64,000 nt of DNA from Rhodospirillaceae bacterium (GTDB taxonomy: Bacteria; Pseudomonadota; Alphaproteobacteria; Rhodospirillales; Rhodospirillaceae), in the NCBI GenBank assembly GCA_029245025.1, contig JAQWQC010000020.1, positions 31,921 through 95,920 on the forward strand, in the 5' to 3' direction. Under the pieces are notes generated by a model. It was not told the DNA's origin. It worked only from the letters and a program-made list of their open reading frames with translations, and ran no database searches. The first letter of the stretch is position 1. Each line of letters opens with the position of its first letter. Below are positions 35,851 to 45,210 of the stretch, in pieces. The translations under genes were made by a program, and so were the position numbers.

Positions 35851-36681
35851 CTACCGCTGGGGTGGGATATCCGTGGCTTCGTCAGGATTAATGTCTGTCA
35901 TATCTAGCGGCAGGCCGCTTGTCGTAACAAATCCTGAGTCTTCTTGAATGCTCCAATTGTGTGTTGCGCCGGCAATTTCACGAATGAAATCCCCTTCATC
36001 AACAATGAACTCAAGCCCCTCTTGATAAAACGTCATCGGTCCGCCGGTGACGTAAATCATGGAATCGGTTTTCGCACTGTTCGGATTGGTGCTTCCGCCA
36101 GCCGCCAACTTAACAGCCCGCACAGAATTGCCTGGGAACGTATAGCGCTTAAGCTTAATAGCACCGCCACCGCCTTCTTGAACGTCAGCACCCTTTACAT
36201 GAGTAGGTGTGTTCTCTCCCGTCAGGCTGGGAACATTCCAGGTGACGATAGATGCTGATGACGGCTTTCCTCCTGGATTGCGAAGTGCTCCTGACGGAAA
36301 ACTGACCACGTCGCCAGCCACTAGAGAGGCAGTCTTATCGCCGACCCCAACTTCTGCACTGCCGGATAAAACGTATAGGAGTGTCTCATCAGTAATGGGA
36401 TGCAACACACCGCCATTACTTTCATTAAAATTCATGACGCGCACACGACCAGTCGGCCAGATCACTTGCTTGGCCTTATACTTAACAGCGTTACCCGGCG
36501 CGTCAGCTGTTTCTGCACGCGTGGCAGTTTTAACCTCGCCATTTTCGTTCCACGCCGCCATTTCTAGAGCGGGCAAATTCGAGTCCGCAACGACATAGAC
36601 ATCATTGCCCATGGTGACTTGGGCAAAGGCGGCAGCTGGAAATAGACAAGCACTGAACGCTAGAGCAAAGAAGAAACGCAT
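35851..36681 (-). CDS. Secreted bicupin protein (paralogue of 18174-19112)
   Basis: 276 aa from ATG 36681 with GAGG seven bases upstream; the frame continues upstream without a better start. Sec signal FFFALAFSACLFPAAAFAQ. Cupin 1: VRVMNFNESNGGVLHPITDETLLYVLSG (in part, about residues 76-103), then GDVVSFPSGALRNPG. Cupin 2: VRAVKLAAGGSTNP with GDFIREIAGATHNW. Similar over its length to the bicupin in the operon at 18 kb, so each of the outer cassettes has a bicupin on its downstream side. Confidence 0.7.
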   Translation of the reverse strand: MRFFFALAFSACLFPAAAFAQVTMGNDVYVVADSNLPALEMAAWNENGEVKTATRAETADAPGNAVKYKAKQVIWPTGRVRVMNFNESNGGVLHPITDETLLYVLSGSAEVGVGDKTASLVAGDVVSFPSGALRNPGGKPSSASIVTWNVPSLTGENTPTHVKGADVQEGGGGAIKLKRYTFPGNSVRAVKLAAGGSTNPNSAKTDSMIYVTGGPMTFYQEGLEFIVDEGDFIREIAGATHNWSIQEDSGFVTTSGLPLDMTDINPDEATDIPPQR

Positions 36682-36817
36682 GAGGGAGCCTCTATATTTG
36701 GAAAAGTTGTTAGTCTGTATCGCTGTAGTCTGGCGTCTTACAAAGGTAAATTGCAATGCAAAGACGTTCTCGGCGTCCTGACTTCCTGGAGGACATTCCA
36801 CCTAGTGGCTAAAAAGC

Positions 36818-38266
36818 CTAGCCGAAAATAATTGGGACAAGCACCGTAACCACGGACGTAATTAACACGACACCCAACAAATTTAAGCGAAGACCGATCG
36901 TGGCCATTTGCGGAAGGGTGACCTCTCCACTTGCAAAGACGATGGCATTCGGCCCCGTCGCCATCGGCAACATAAATGCGCAACTGGCCGCCATGGCAAC
37001 CGGCACGGCCAACAACGTGGGGTCAGCACCGCCAGCGGTTGCTATCGCACCAATCACAGGCAGCAACGCGGAAGCCGTGGCCACATTGCTCGTAAGTTCC
37101 GTTGAAAAAATGACGAAGACAACCAAAGAAAACATAATGACGATCAGGGGCATTTCAGTCAGACCTGCCATTTGGCCGCCAAGCCAGGTCGCCAGACCGG
37201 TGCCTGTAATGGCGGCAGCAAGACTGAGGCCGCCTCCAAACAGAAGCATGACACCCCAAGGGATTCTTACAGCGGTATCCCAGTCGAGCAGCCTGGATCC
37301 CGGCTCTTTAGAGGAACCCGAGGGAACCAAAAACATGACAATGGCGCCAGCAATAGCGATCACATGGTCCGTCACACCGCCAAAAGGCGTGACACCAAAA
37401 ATATTCAGACCGTTTAGTGGTCTGCGCAACACCCAAAAAGCCGCGATAACTCCAAACACCAGCAAGACACGACGTTCGGGCAGAGATATACGACCCAGTG
37501 CATCAAGCGCTTCTTTGACAACATCAGAACCAGCATCACTTTCTGGCGCAGAGAGACGTAACCCCCATCGAGTTAATACAACCCACACCGCTGGAAGCAT
37601 GACAACAATAGTTGGGATACCGATCAGCATCCATTGAGCAAAACTGACGCTTTGGGAGGCTTCGCGTTCAAGGTAACCGATGACGATCAGATTTGTGGGT
37701 GTTCCGACCGGTGTGCCAAGCCCACCAATCGACGCGCCGTACGCTACACCGAGCAACAGAGCAATAGTAAACGGTGCCCTAAATGCTTTTTCTCCAAGCA
37801 CCGCGTAGGACACCGAGACGGCGATAGGAATCAACATGATCACCGTCGCCGTATTTGAAATCCACATAGACAGAACAGCTGAGGCAAGCATGAAGCCACC
37901 TACCAACGCCGCCGGATGATTGCCCGCACGTACAACGATGTTTAGGGCAATACGCGCGTGCAGATTCCAACGCTCAACGGACTTGGCGATAATAAAACCA
38001 CCCATCAGAAGCAGTACCGTCGGGCTGGAATAGGGAACTGCAGCTTCGGCGATTGATGCAACGCCAACAACGGGAAGCACCACCAATGGCAAGAGAGAAG
38101 TGACGGGGATAGGAATCGCTTCGGTGACCCACCACGACACCATAAGAACGGCGAGTGACACGACCACCCACCCTTCAGCAGATAAACCTGCCGGAACGGG
38201 CGTGAGCTGGAGGCCCAGACCGAAAAAAATTCCTATGGTCAGGCCGACCTTCTGGCTCGTGCGCAT
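36818..38266 (-). CDS. DASS/SLC13-family sodium-coupled anion transporter
   Basis: 482 aa, about eleven to twelve hydrophobic segments. The two family SNT/SNVA-type hairpin motifs are present: MWISNTATVIMLIPI near residue 135 and STELTSNVATASALLPV near 415, along with a GTPVGTPTNLIVIG loop. Known members import C4-dicarboxylates, citrate, sulfate or related anions with sodium. It stands on the same strand as the bicupin gene and the alpha/beta hydrolase gene, with gaps of about 70-140 bases. Confidence 0.85.
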   Translation of the reverse strand: MRTSQKVGLTIGIFFGLGLQLTPVPAGLSAEGWVVVSLAVLMVSWWVTEAIPIPVTSLLPLVVLPVVGVASIAEAAVPYSSPTVLLLMGGFIIAKSVERWNLHARIALNIVVRAGNHPAALVGGFMLASAVLSMWISNTATVIMLIPIAVSVSYAVLGEKAFRAPFTIALLLGVAYGASIGGLGTPVGTPTNLIVIGYLEREASQSVSFAQWMLIGIPTIVVMLPAVWVVLTRWGLRLSAPESDAGSDVVKEALDALGRISLPERRVLLVFGVIAAFWVLRRPLNGLNIFGVTPFGGVTDHVIAIAGAIVMFLVPSGSSKEPGSRLLDWDTAVRIPWGVMLLFGGGLSLAAAITGTGLATWLGGQMAGLTEMPLIVIMFSLVVFVIFSTELTSNVATASALLPVIGAIATAGGADPTLLAVPVAMAASCAFMLPMATGPNAIVFASGEVTLPQMATIGLRLNLLGVVLITSVVTVLVPIIFG

Positions 38267-38335
38267 AAACGTCCCTCTCCGAACACTTAGATAGTCTAGG
38301 AATATAGTGGTGCCGGCACCATAGTCCGTTCTGAC

Positions 38336-39130
38336 TTAATGGCCGAGCCAATCCGTTAGTATCGTGTTAAATTTTTTAGGCTGGTTGAGATTGGACAGGT
38401 GGGCGGCGCCTTCAATGATCTCAACTGCACCGTTTGCTACAGCTCTGGCAATTTGGGTCATCACGTCAGGTGGCGCCGCAACATCATCACGGCCTGTGAT
38501 ACAAAGACAGGGAGCCGCAAGAGACGACAAGCGAGAGTCATAATCCAAGCTTGTTAGAGCCGCTGCGCAGCCGCTAAAACCACGCACGCTGGTACCAAGA
38601 AAAATATTCTCAACCTCAGCAAATACATCAGCATTTCCTGGATTTTTTCGAAAGTCTTCGGTGAGCCAGCGCCCGGACGATCCCTCCCATAGCGCGCCCA
38701 TGCCTTTCTCCTCCGCGATCGCGATACGCTCACGCCAACTCGTTGCATATTCGGGGGTTGATTGAACGATAGCGTTACAGCAAATAACGCGGCGCACCAG
38801 TTCGGGGTGCTCGAGCGCTAGCCCCACAGCCGTCGCTCCACCAAGCGAGATCCCCATAACATCGGCTTCTTCAACCTCAAGAGCGGTCAGCAATCTAGCA
38901 AGGTCTTCAACCAGTTCAGAGATCGTATAGTCACCATCTGGAGCTGGGCTGCTGCCATGACCGCGCGTGTCATAACGAAGCACGCGATGAGTTTGCGTCA
39001 GCGAATCCACCTGTGGTGCCCACATCCGATGGTCCGTTGCTAAAGAATGAGACAGGACGATCCAAGGCTTGTCTGAATCGCCATCAATTGTATATGCGAG
39101 ATCGGTACCGTTGACCGTTGTTGTGTTCAT
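38336..39130 (-). CDS. Alpha/beta hydrolase, 3-oxoadipate enol-lactonase-like
   Basis: 264 aa. The nucleophile elbow is GISLGG (S95), the acid is in ITGRDD (D215 or D216), and the base is H244 in EGAAHLSNLNQP. RYDTRGHGSS near residue 53 is the usual oxyanion-side strand. Length and motifs fit PcaD-type lactonases and related esterases, so the substrate is not fixed. With the neighbouring dicarboxylate-type transporter it may belong to a ring-cleavage or lactone route. Confidence 0.75.
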   Translation of the reverse strand: MNTTTVNGTDLAYTIDGDSDKPWIVLSHSLATDHRMWAPQVDSLTQTHRVLRYDTRGHGSSPAPDGDYTISELVEDLARLLTALEVEEADVMGISLGGATAVGLALEHPELVRRVICCNAIVQSTPEYATSWRERIAIAEEKGMGALWEGSSGRWLTEDFRKNPGNADVFAEVENIFLGTSVRGFSGCAAALTSLDYDSRLSSLAAPCLCITGRDDVAAPPDVMTQIARAVANGAVEIIEGAAHLSNLNQPKKFNTILTDWLGH

Positions 39131-39175
39131 TCTTGTCTCCTTTTAGATCGCGTTACGCGCAGGTCATCGCTTCTT

Positions 39176-40537
39176 TTACTGGGCGAGCGGCAGGTATACC
39201 GAAAACGTACTTCCCTGCCCGACCTCCGAGTCAATTTCCAACACCCCTCGATGCCTGTTCACGACATGCTTAACAATCGCTAGACCAAGTCCGGTGCCGC
39301 CAAGCTCTCTGCTGCGCACCGCATCAACACGGTAAAAGCGCTCTGTCAGACGCGGAAGATGATCGGAATCAATACCTAGCCCCCAATCTCGGACTCGGAC
39401 TCGGACGGCAGGCCCCTTCAGTCCAGGCGGCGGCATCTTTTCCACCTCTTCCGCAGACACCTGAACTTTTGGCCCGCCGTATCGCGCCGCATTGGCGACC
39501 AAGTTCTGAAAAACCTGGTGAAGCTCACTATCATCACCGGTGACCTTTTTAAGGTCGCTCGGCATGCTGAACTCAACTTCAAAGCCATGTCCTTCTGCCC
39601 CCGCTTTCACACCATCCACAACGCGTTTTAGAACGGAAAAAACATCAATGGTGTCTGAGGGAGCAATATGCTGATTCACTTCGATCTGCGAAAGGGACAG
39701 CAGATCGCTGACAAGCGTGGTCATGCGTTTTGCTTCACCGCTTGCCAATTCTAAAAACTTCTTCTGCCCCTCAGGGTCGTCTTTAGCAGGACCCTGCAGA
39801 GTTTCAATACATCCTGCCAACGTGGCAAGCGGGGATCGGATTTCGTGACTGGCATTTGCCACGAAATCAACCCTCATACGTTCACCACGAACAACTTCAG
39901 TGATGTTGCTGAGCATTATCAAGATTGCATCTTGCTCGACCTTTGGATCCGACGCGACAACGTGACAAAGAAACGTCTGCTCTATCGGACTTCCTGATGT
40001 AATTTCAATTTGAGTGCTTTCGTGCGTCGATAACACCTGATCGACAGCCGCAACTAACTCTGGATGGCGTATCGAAGTCACCAAATCCCGTCCAAGCGCA
40101 TCATCACTGAATAACACAGCGGCCGCCTTGTTTTGACGAATAACCTGTCGATTAGCATCGACCTGTAGAAACGGCATAGGAATCTTATCAACCAAAAGAT
40201 CAAGTTCAGCTTGAACCTGTTGACCTGCTGTCGCGTACCGTCTGACCAAACGGCTTGTACCATTTAGAATGTGCGCAAGCCCATCACCCCCTATCACTTT
40301 CCCGATGACCGGTGGTGATGGGTCCGGTGTTTCCTCAAGCGCGGAGAAGTAGTCCGAAACGACATCAATATTTTTGAGTGGCTTGTACAAGAGAGCTGCG
40401 AGACCAGCGGTGCCAACAGCCCAAACGGACAGCGCTTGAACGACGCTTATCCAATCCAAGATCATTAAAGCCAACCCACCCATGGCAAAAGGTATTGAAA
40501 GAACGAATGCCGCTCGAAGTAGCCGTCGATGGAACAC
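39176..40537 (-). CDS. PhoR-like sensor histidine kinase
   Basis: 453 aa. Two transmembrane segments within residues 9-50, a short linker, a PAS domain (about 110-215), a HisKA dimerisation domain with H231 in NASHEIRSPLATL, and an HATPase domain with the N box (VFQNLVANAARYG) and G boxes (DWGLGID, GGTGLGLAIVKH). The phrase RVDFVANASHEIRSPL is characteristic of PhoR. No response regulator or phosphate transport gene is adjacent, which is unusual for phoR and leaves its partner unknown. Confidence 0.8.
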   Translation of the reverse strand: MFHRRLLRAAFVLSIPFAMGGLALMILDWISVVQALSVWAVGTAGLAALLYKPLKNIDVVSDYFSALEETPDPSPPVIGKVIGGDGLAHILNGTSRLVRRYATAGQQVQAELDLLVDKIPMPFLQVDANRQVIRQNKAAAVLFSDDALGRDLVTSIRHPELVAAVDQVLSTHESTQIEITSGSPIEQTFLCHVVASDPKVEQDAILIMLSNITEVVRGERMRVDFVANASHEIRSPLATLAGCIETLQGPAKDDPEGQKKFLELASGEAKRMTTLVSDLLSLSQIEVNQHIAPSDTIDVFSVLKRVVDGVKAGAEGHGFEVEFSMPSDLKKVTGDDSELHQVFQNLVANAARYGGPKVQVSAEEVEKMPPPGLKGPAVRVRVRDWGLGIDSDHLPRLTERFYRVDAVRSRELGGTGLGLAIVKHVVNRHRGVLEIDSEVGQGSTFSVYLPLAQ

Positions 40538-40800
40538 TTATATATGCCTGTCGCCACGCGTGAACTTGATGATCAATTTAGCCATGCCGCATCTATACCG
40601 AATCGGGCCATAACCGCAATGTATGAGGCCGCTAGCCTTTGACCGAAATACAAATCCGGGCTATCCCAAGTCCCCATAATCTGTTCGGTCTGAGACATTT
40701 ACGCTCATCATTCGGTTGTTAGAGCGAAATTACTATCAGGGATTTCTAATTTCTATGCTATTCGCGGTATCTGAAAATTCTATTTCTGTGGGAGGAACCA

Positions 40801-43074
40801 ATGACGAAGAGAAATAAGACAGCACAATCAGGTGCTCAACTTTTTGCTTCACTTGCCATTTCGACCGCGCTGATCGCGCCTGAGGCAATCGCCCAGCAGC
40901 TTGCGATTGAAGAAATCACCGTAACAGCTCGTAAGCGAGCTGAATCGCTTCTAGAAGTGCCCCTGGCCATCACGGCGTTTACCGAGACAGAACTGGAACG
41001 GCAAAACATAAATGCCCTCGAAGATTTGGCGCAATGGACGCCATCCCTTCAGTTCCAGGACGTCAACGGCGCGTTCCAGAACCCTGCTATTCGTGGCCTA
41101 ACTCAAACCGACCAAACATCTCCCCAAGGTAACGTCGGTGTGTTTATCGACGGAGTATATCTAAACAACCGATCCGGTTTGGAGTTTGGCCTCCTCGATC
41201 TGCAACGGATCGAAGTTGTTAAAGGACCACAGAGCGCGCTCTATGGACGCAACACATTTGGTGGGGCCATCAACTATGTGACTAAACAACCAGAGCTTGG
41301 TGAGTTTGGTGGTCGCATTGAAGGCACGGCAGGCACGCGCGACCGGTATTCACTTGCTGGCAACGTCAACATCCCCCTCGGGGATATGGTCTCCGTTCAG
41401 CTTTTCGGTGGGTTTAGTGAATTCGATGGTACGATTCCTAACGTTCGCAATGGAGACCGCTTAGGCGGCTGGAACACACGGGACGTCTTTGGTGGAAAGA
41501 TCTATGCAGAGCCCACCGAAGACACACGAATTACTCTGTTTGCGGCACGCAACAAAGTCGATAACGAAACTCCGGCCCTGGCGTTGTCAGATGCTGCGGG
41601 CAACAATTGCGGGTCAGACACAGTCAATCCCTTTGGTGTACCGCGGAAAACACTGTTTTGCGGAGAACACGTTCGAGCAACAGAAGTCAGCTTATCTGAG
41701 GGTGCACAGGGTCTAATTGGTGAGACCGATCTATTTTACGCGAAATTAGAGCATGATTTTGATTTCGCCACACTGACAGCTCTCGCCAGCCATGCGGACT
41801 CAGGATTCACACTTCAGGTCGATACCTCATCGAATCCTAACGCGATCAATATTCCATTCTTTATCCCTGGTCTTTCTGTTCAGTCCCTTATTGATGCTTC
41901 AACACCGAAGGGTGATGCGGACAGTTATGAGGTTCGCCTAGCAAGCAACGGTGATGGCGACTTGGGGTGGACCATTGGCGGCTTCCACTACAACAGCTTT
42001 GACATCGATACTTTAGGTGTGTTCTTCCTGCCCCTTGGAGATCCCAATGGCGCGGCGGTTCCATTCTTTGAACGGCGTCGCGAGGTTCGAACAAAAGCGA
42101 CGTCTGTCTTCGGATCTGTCGATTATGCCTTCACAGATCAAGTCACCGCGTCAGTTGAGCTGCGGTACACGGATGAAAAACTGGATTTTGTTAACTCCGC
42201 CAGCGGAGAAGAGCAGAGTTTTGACTTTTTCGCTCCTCGATTCACTATCGATTATCAAGTTAGTGACGATCAATTGTTCTATGCCAATGCAGGCCGTGGC
42301 GTAAAAAGCGGTGGGTTTAATAGTAACGTGGCTGAAGGCTTGCCTGAACGTACGTTCGGTGAAGAAACCAACTGGACCTTCGAAATCGGCAGCAAATCCA
42401 CTCTGTTTGACGGCCGCATGGTCGCGACAGTGTCAGCCTGGTATGTGGATTGGAAAGACCTCCAGGTCCAGACAGCCGTTGCCAACTCACCTGTCTCCGC
42501 TGTTCAGAACTTTGGTGAAGCCCGCTCCATTGGTATTGAGGTAGATACAAGCATCAACGTAACGGAGGACTTTATTGTACGCGGAGCCATTGCTGTGATG
42601 GACCCACAATACAAGGATGGTTTCATTGAAGGTGAAGCGACAGCGGCATGCGGCGAGTTTGTGAATACAATCATCGTTACGCCAGGCTGTTCTGCAGAAG
42701 TCGGTGGAAACACCATCAGCCGAACATCCGATTTCCAGGCTTCAATTTCAGGCACATACACTATTCCTGAAATCTTCCAGGACTACGACATGTACATCCG
42801 TGGTGACTTCTCACATGAAGCAGCCAAATTTGACACCGGCCTTAACTTCGCAAGCCAAGGCGATATTAACCTCGCCAACGCACGTATCGGGTTTGTGAAC
42901 GAAAACTTGGAAATCGCTTTATGGGTCGACAATGTATTCGATAAGAGCTGGAATCGCCGCGTAACATCCGTGCCCTTCACAGCTGAAGGTGCGCCGAATA
43001 GTGGCGTCGTTCAGTATCGAGTTTACCCTGGCGACACTAGGACAGGCGGGATCGACATACGCCTAAACTTCTAG
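40801..43074 (+). CDS. TonB-dependent outer-membrane receptor
   Basis: 757 aa, normal for the family. Sec signal ending AIAQ, TonB box EEITVTARKRAES (about residues 36-48), plug domain with VPLAITAFTETEL and RIEVVKGPQSALYGRNTFGGAINYVTK (in part), then a barrel ending in IDIRLNF with C-terminal Phe. GGAGG lies five bases before the ATG. Such receptors import iron chelates, cobalamin, glycans or aromatic compounds; the ligand is not readable. It converges on the PQQ dehydrogenase gene and shares a terminator region with it. Confidence 0.9.
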   Translation: MTKRNKTAQSGAQLFASLAISTALIAPEAIAQQLAIEEITVTARKRAESLLEVPLAITAFTETELERQNINALEDLAQWTPSLQFQDVNGAFQNPAIRGLTQTDQTSPQGNVGVFIDGVYLNNRSGLEFGLLDLQRIEVVKGPQSALYGRNTFGGAINYVTKQPELGEFGGRIEGTAGTRDRYSLAGNVNIPLGDMVSVQLFGGFSEFDGTIPNVRNGDRLGGWNTRDVFGGKIYAEPTEDTRITLFAARNKVDNETPALALSDAAGNNCGSDTVNPFGVPRKTLFCGEHVRATEVSLSEGAQGLIGETDLFYAKLEHDFDFATLTALASHADSGFTLQVDTSSNPNAINIPFFIPGLSVQSLIDASTPKGDADSYEVRLASNGDGDLGWTIGGFHYNSFDIDTLGVFFLPLGDPNGAAVPFFERRREVRTKATSVFGSVDYAFTDQVTASVELRYTDEKLDFVNSASGEEQSFDFFAPRFTIDYQVSDDQLFYANAGRGVKSGGFNSNVAEGLPERTFGEETNWTFEIGSKSTLFDGRMVATVSAWYVDWKDLQVQTAVANSPVSAVQNFGEARSIGIEVDTSINVTEDFIVRGAIAVMDPQYKDGFIEGEATAACGEFVNTIIVTPGCSAEVGGNTISRTSDFQASISGTYTIPEIFQDYDMYIRGDFSHEAAKFDTGLNFASQGDINLANARIGFVNENLEIALWVDNVFDKSWNRRVTSVPFTAEGAPNSGVVQYRVYPGDTRTGGIDIRLNF

Positions 43075-43097
43075 GTACTTTCAACAACAAAAGACAC

Positions 43098-43129
43098 GGG
43101 GCGGAACTTCTTAGTTCTGCCCCTTTTTT
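43098..43129 (+). terminator. Strong rho-independent terminator after the TonB receptor gene
   Basis: Arms GGGGCGGAAC (43098-43107) and GTTCTGCCCC (43114-43123) give a 10-bp stem with one G-U pair and a 6-base loop, followed by six T (43124-43129). Its right arm and T-run encode the last residues (KKGQN) and stop of the convergent PQQ dehydrogenase gene. Confidence 0.9.
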
Positions 43130-45057
43130 GTTAGGGACTCTGGCAGCGCAAATGCAACGTATGCGTCGCTCAAATCTGTTCCCGCAATCGCATTTCCCGT
43201 GGCCGCTATCACGATAAATTGCCTGTCATCTGGCCCAGCCTGATAGGTCATAGGCACAGCCATTCCTGGCGCTGGGAGGTCAGCAGACCACAACTCCTCT
43301 CCTGTCTCCACGTCAACGGCACGCAAAACACTATCCATTGTCGAGCCAATAAATATCAAATCTCCGCCGGTGATGATCGGACCACCAATATTGGGTGAGC
43401 CCCAAGATTTGGGTGTTTTAAACAGCCCGAACGGTCCGACCGACACCTGCCCCAGCGGAACACGCCACACTGTGTCTCCGGTAGACATGTCGAACGCTGT
43501 CATTTCGCCCCATGGCGGCGCGTTGCAAGGAATACCCCAGGGCGACAACCAACGGCGCCCTTCAACACGGTAGGGCGTACCGATCATCTCCCGCGACATA
43601 CTCCAGGAATTTGGCTTTCCTTTCGCCTCTTCACTGGTTAGGGGCACCAATTTAAATACGAACCCGTAGTTATGCGCTTTTACAACCAGCAGATTACGTG
43701 TCGGGTCGTAAGCCACGCCACCCCAGTTGCCGCCACCAGCCGTCGATGGCAAAACTAAAGAGCCTCGCAAACTCGGGGGGGTGAAAATTCCCTCGTAACG
43801 GAAACTCTTAAAATCCTCCATGCATTTACCGCGGTCCCAAAATGTCAGCCCCCAGACGTCGTCTTCACTCATAGATTGGGTTGAGAAAGGCTCTGGCTTT
43901 GTGGGCCAAGGTTGAGTTGGAGAGGTTCTGTCTTCGGGGATGTCCGTCTGCGGGACCGGAATTTCCTCGATGGGAAAGACTGGCTCTCCGGTATCTCGGC
44001 GAAAGACAAAAACCACACCCATTTTGGTAACCTGCGCCACCGCTTCGACAACCTCATCACCTTGTTGGATATCAATAAGGGTGGGTTGCGCAGGTAGGTC
44101 ATAGTCGAACACGTCGTGACGAACCAATTGACGGTGCCAGACCAATTCCCCCGTGGCGCCGTCAAGCACAACAATTGCATTCGCGTAAGGAATTGGATCC
44201 AGTCGGTTGCCGCCATAGGGATCAGGACTGGGACTCCCTGTGGGGACAAACACCCAGTTGCGTTCTACGTCGACGGTAAACGGAGGCCAAATGTCGCCGC
44301 CTCCGGTCTGGTCGCGCATCGCCTCAGGGATAGTATTAAAATGCCAACGCTCTTCACCACTGCGGACGTCAAAGGCGCGGATAGTTCCATCAGGCGCATT
44401 TGCACGAACATTATCCAGCACGCCACCGCCTATAATAACCAAATCATTCAGAATGACGGGGGGCGACGTTAAATCGATAAATCCTTCGCCGTTGTACTCG
44501 TAGTCTGATAGCGACATATACCCGCCACGACCAAAGTCCTCACACGGCTGCCCGGTGTCACCATCAACAGCGAACACATGACCAATACGGTCTCCTTTAA
44601 AAACGCGTTTTTCACACGCCTTACCACTACTGGGCGTTTCACTTTGCCAGTACCCAACGCCACGACAATGGCGCGCTAGAAGCGTTGCATCGATGAGTCC
44701 AGCATGAGGGTCGAATGCCCACTTCTCTTCTCCAGTCGCTGGGTCAAGAGCGACAATTCGGTTCTGTGAGGTGCACAAGTACAATAGGTCATTGGCTAAT
44801 ATCGGAGTCGTCTCATCAAAGCTGGGTCCAATTTCTGCGTCATAGCCTGACGTTTCCCCAGAATGGTATATCCACGCCACCTCAAGCTCATCGACGTTGC
44901 TGCGATTAACTTGATCAAGTGCTGAATACCGGCCACCGCCTGGCACACCGCCAAAGGACGACCAACCTTTGTTTTCAGCCAGTTCATCCGCACTCAATTT
45001 GACAGCGATCGCCAGACTGATTGCTACACTCAAGACAATATACTGAAGCTTCGACAT
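43111..45057 (-). CDS. Periplasmic PQQ-dependent dehydrogenase (quinoprotein)
   Basis: 648 aa from ATG 45057, which starts a Sec signal (ending LSADE); an upstream in-frame extension to 45117 has no signal value. Eight-bladed propeller of the membrane glucose-dehydrogenase type without the N-terminal membrane domain: SSFGGVPGGGRYSALDQVN at the start, GEERWHFNT, GATGELVWHRQ and AGGGNWGGVAYDP. A W-motif repeat closes the protein (GGPIITGGDLIFIGSTMD). No CxxCH, so an external cytochrome must accept the electrons. Oxidises an alcohol or sugar of unknown identity. Confidence 0.85.
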   Translation of the reverse strand: MSKLQYIVLSVAISLAIAVKLSADELAENKGWSSFGGVPGGGRYSALDQVNRSNVDELEVAWIYHSGETSGYDAEIGPSFDETTPILANDLLYLCTSQNRIVALDPATGEEKWAFDPHAGLIDATLLARHCRGVGYWQSETPSSGKACEKRVFKGDRIGHVFAVDGDTGQPCEDFGRGGYMSLSDYEYNGEGFIDLTSPPVILNDLVIIGGGVLDNVRANAPDGTIRAFDVRSGEERWHFNTIPEAMRDQTGGGDIWPPFTVDVERNWVFVPTGSPSPDPYGGNRLDPIPYANAIVVLDGATGELVWHRQLVRHDVFDYDLPAQPTLIDIQQGDEVVEAVAQVTKMGVVFVFRRDTGEPVFPIEEIPVPQTDIPEDRTSPTQPWPTKPEPFSTQSMSEDDVWGLTFWDRGKCMEDFKSFRYEGIFTPPSLRGSLVLPSTAGGGNWGGVAYDPTRNLLVVKAHNYGFVFKLVPLTSEEAKGKPNSWSMSREMIGTPYRVEGRRWLSPWGIPCNAPPWGEMTAFDMSTGDTVWRVPLGQVSVGPFGLFKTPKSWGSPNIGGPIITGGDLIFIGSTMDSVLRAVDVETGEELWSADLPAPGMAVPMTYQAGPDDRQFIVIAATGNAIAGTDLSDAYVAFALPESLTKKGQN

Positions 45058-45210
45058 ATTATTACCCGCTGTGCTTTGGGCTCGGAGGTCACTTGATACT
45101 GATTTTGGTACTTTCAACCGTAGGCGGCCCCATCAACCCGGGCAAGTATTGAATGCGTTCTGGTCACTCGGCTAGAATAACAACATTCATTATCTGCCTT
45201 GGAGTATCTG

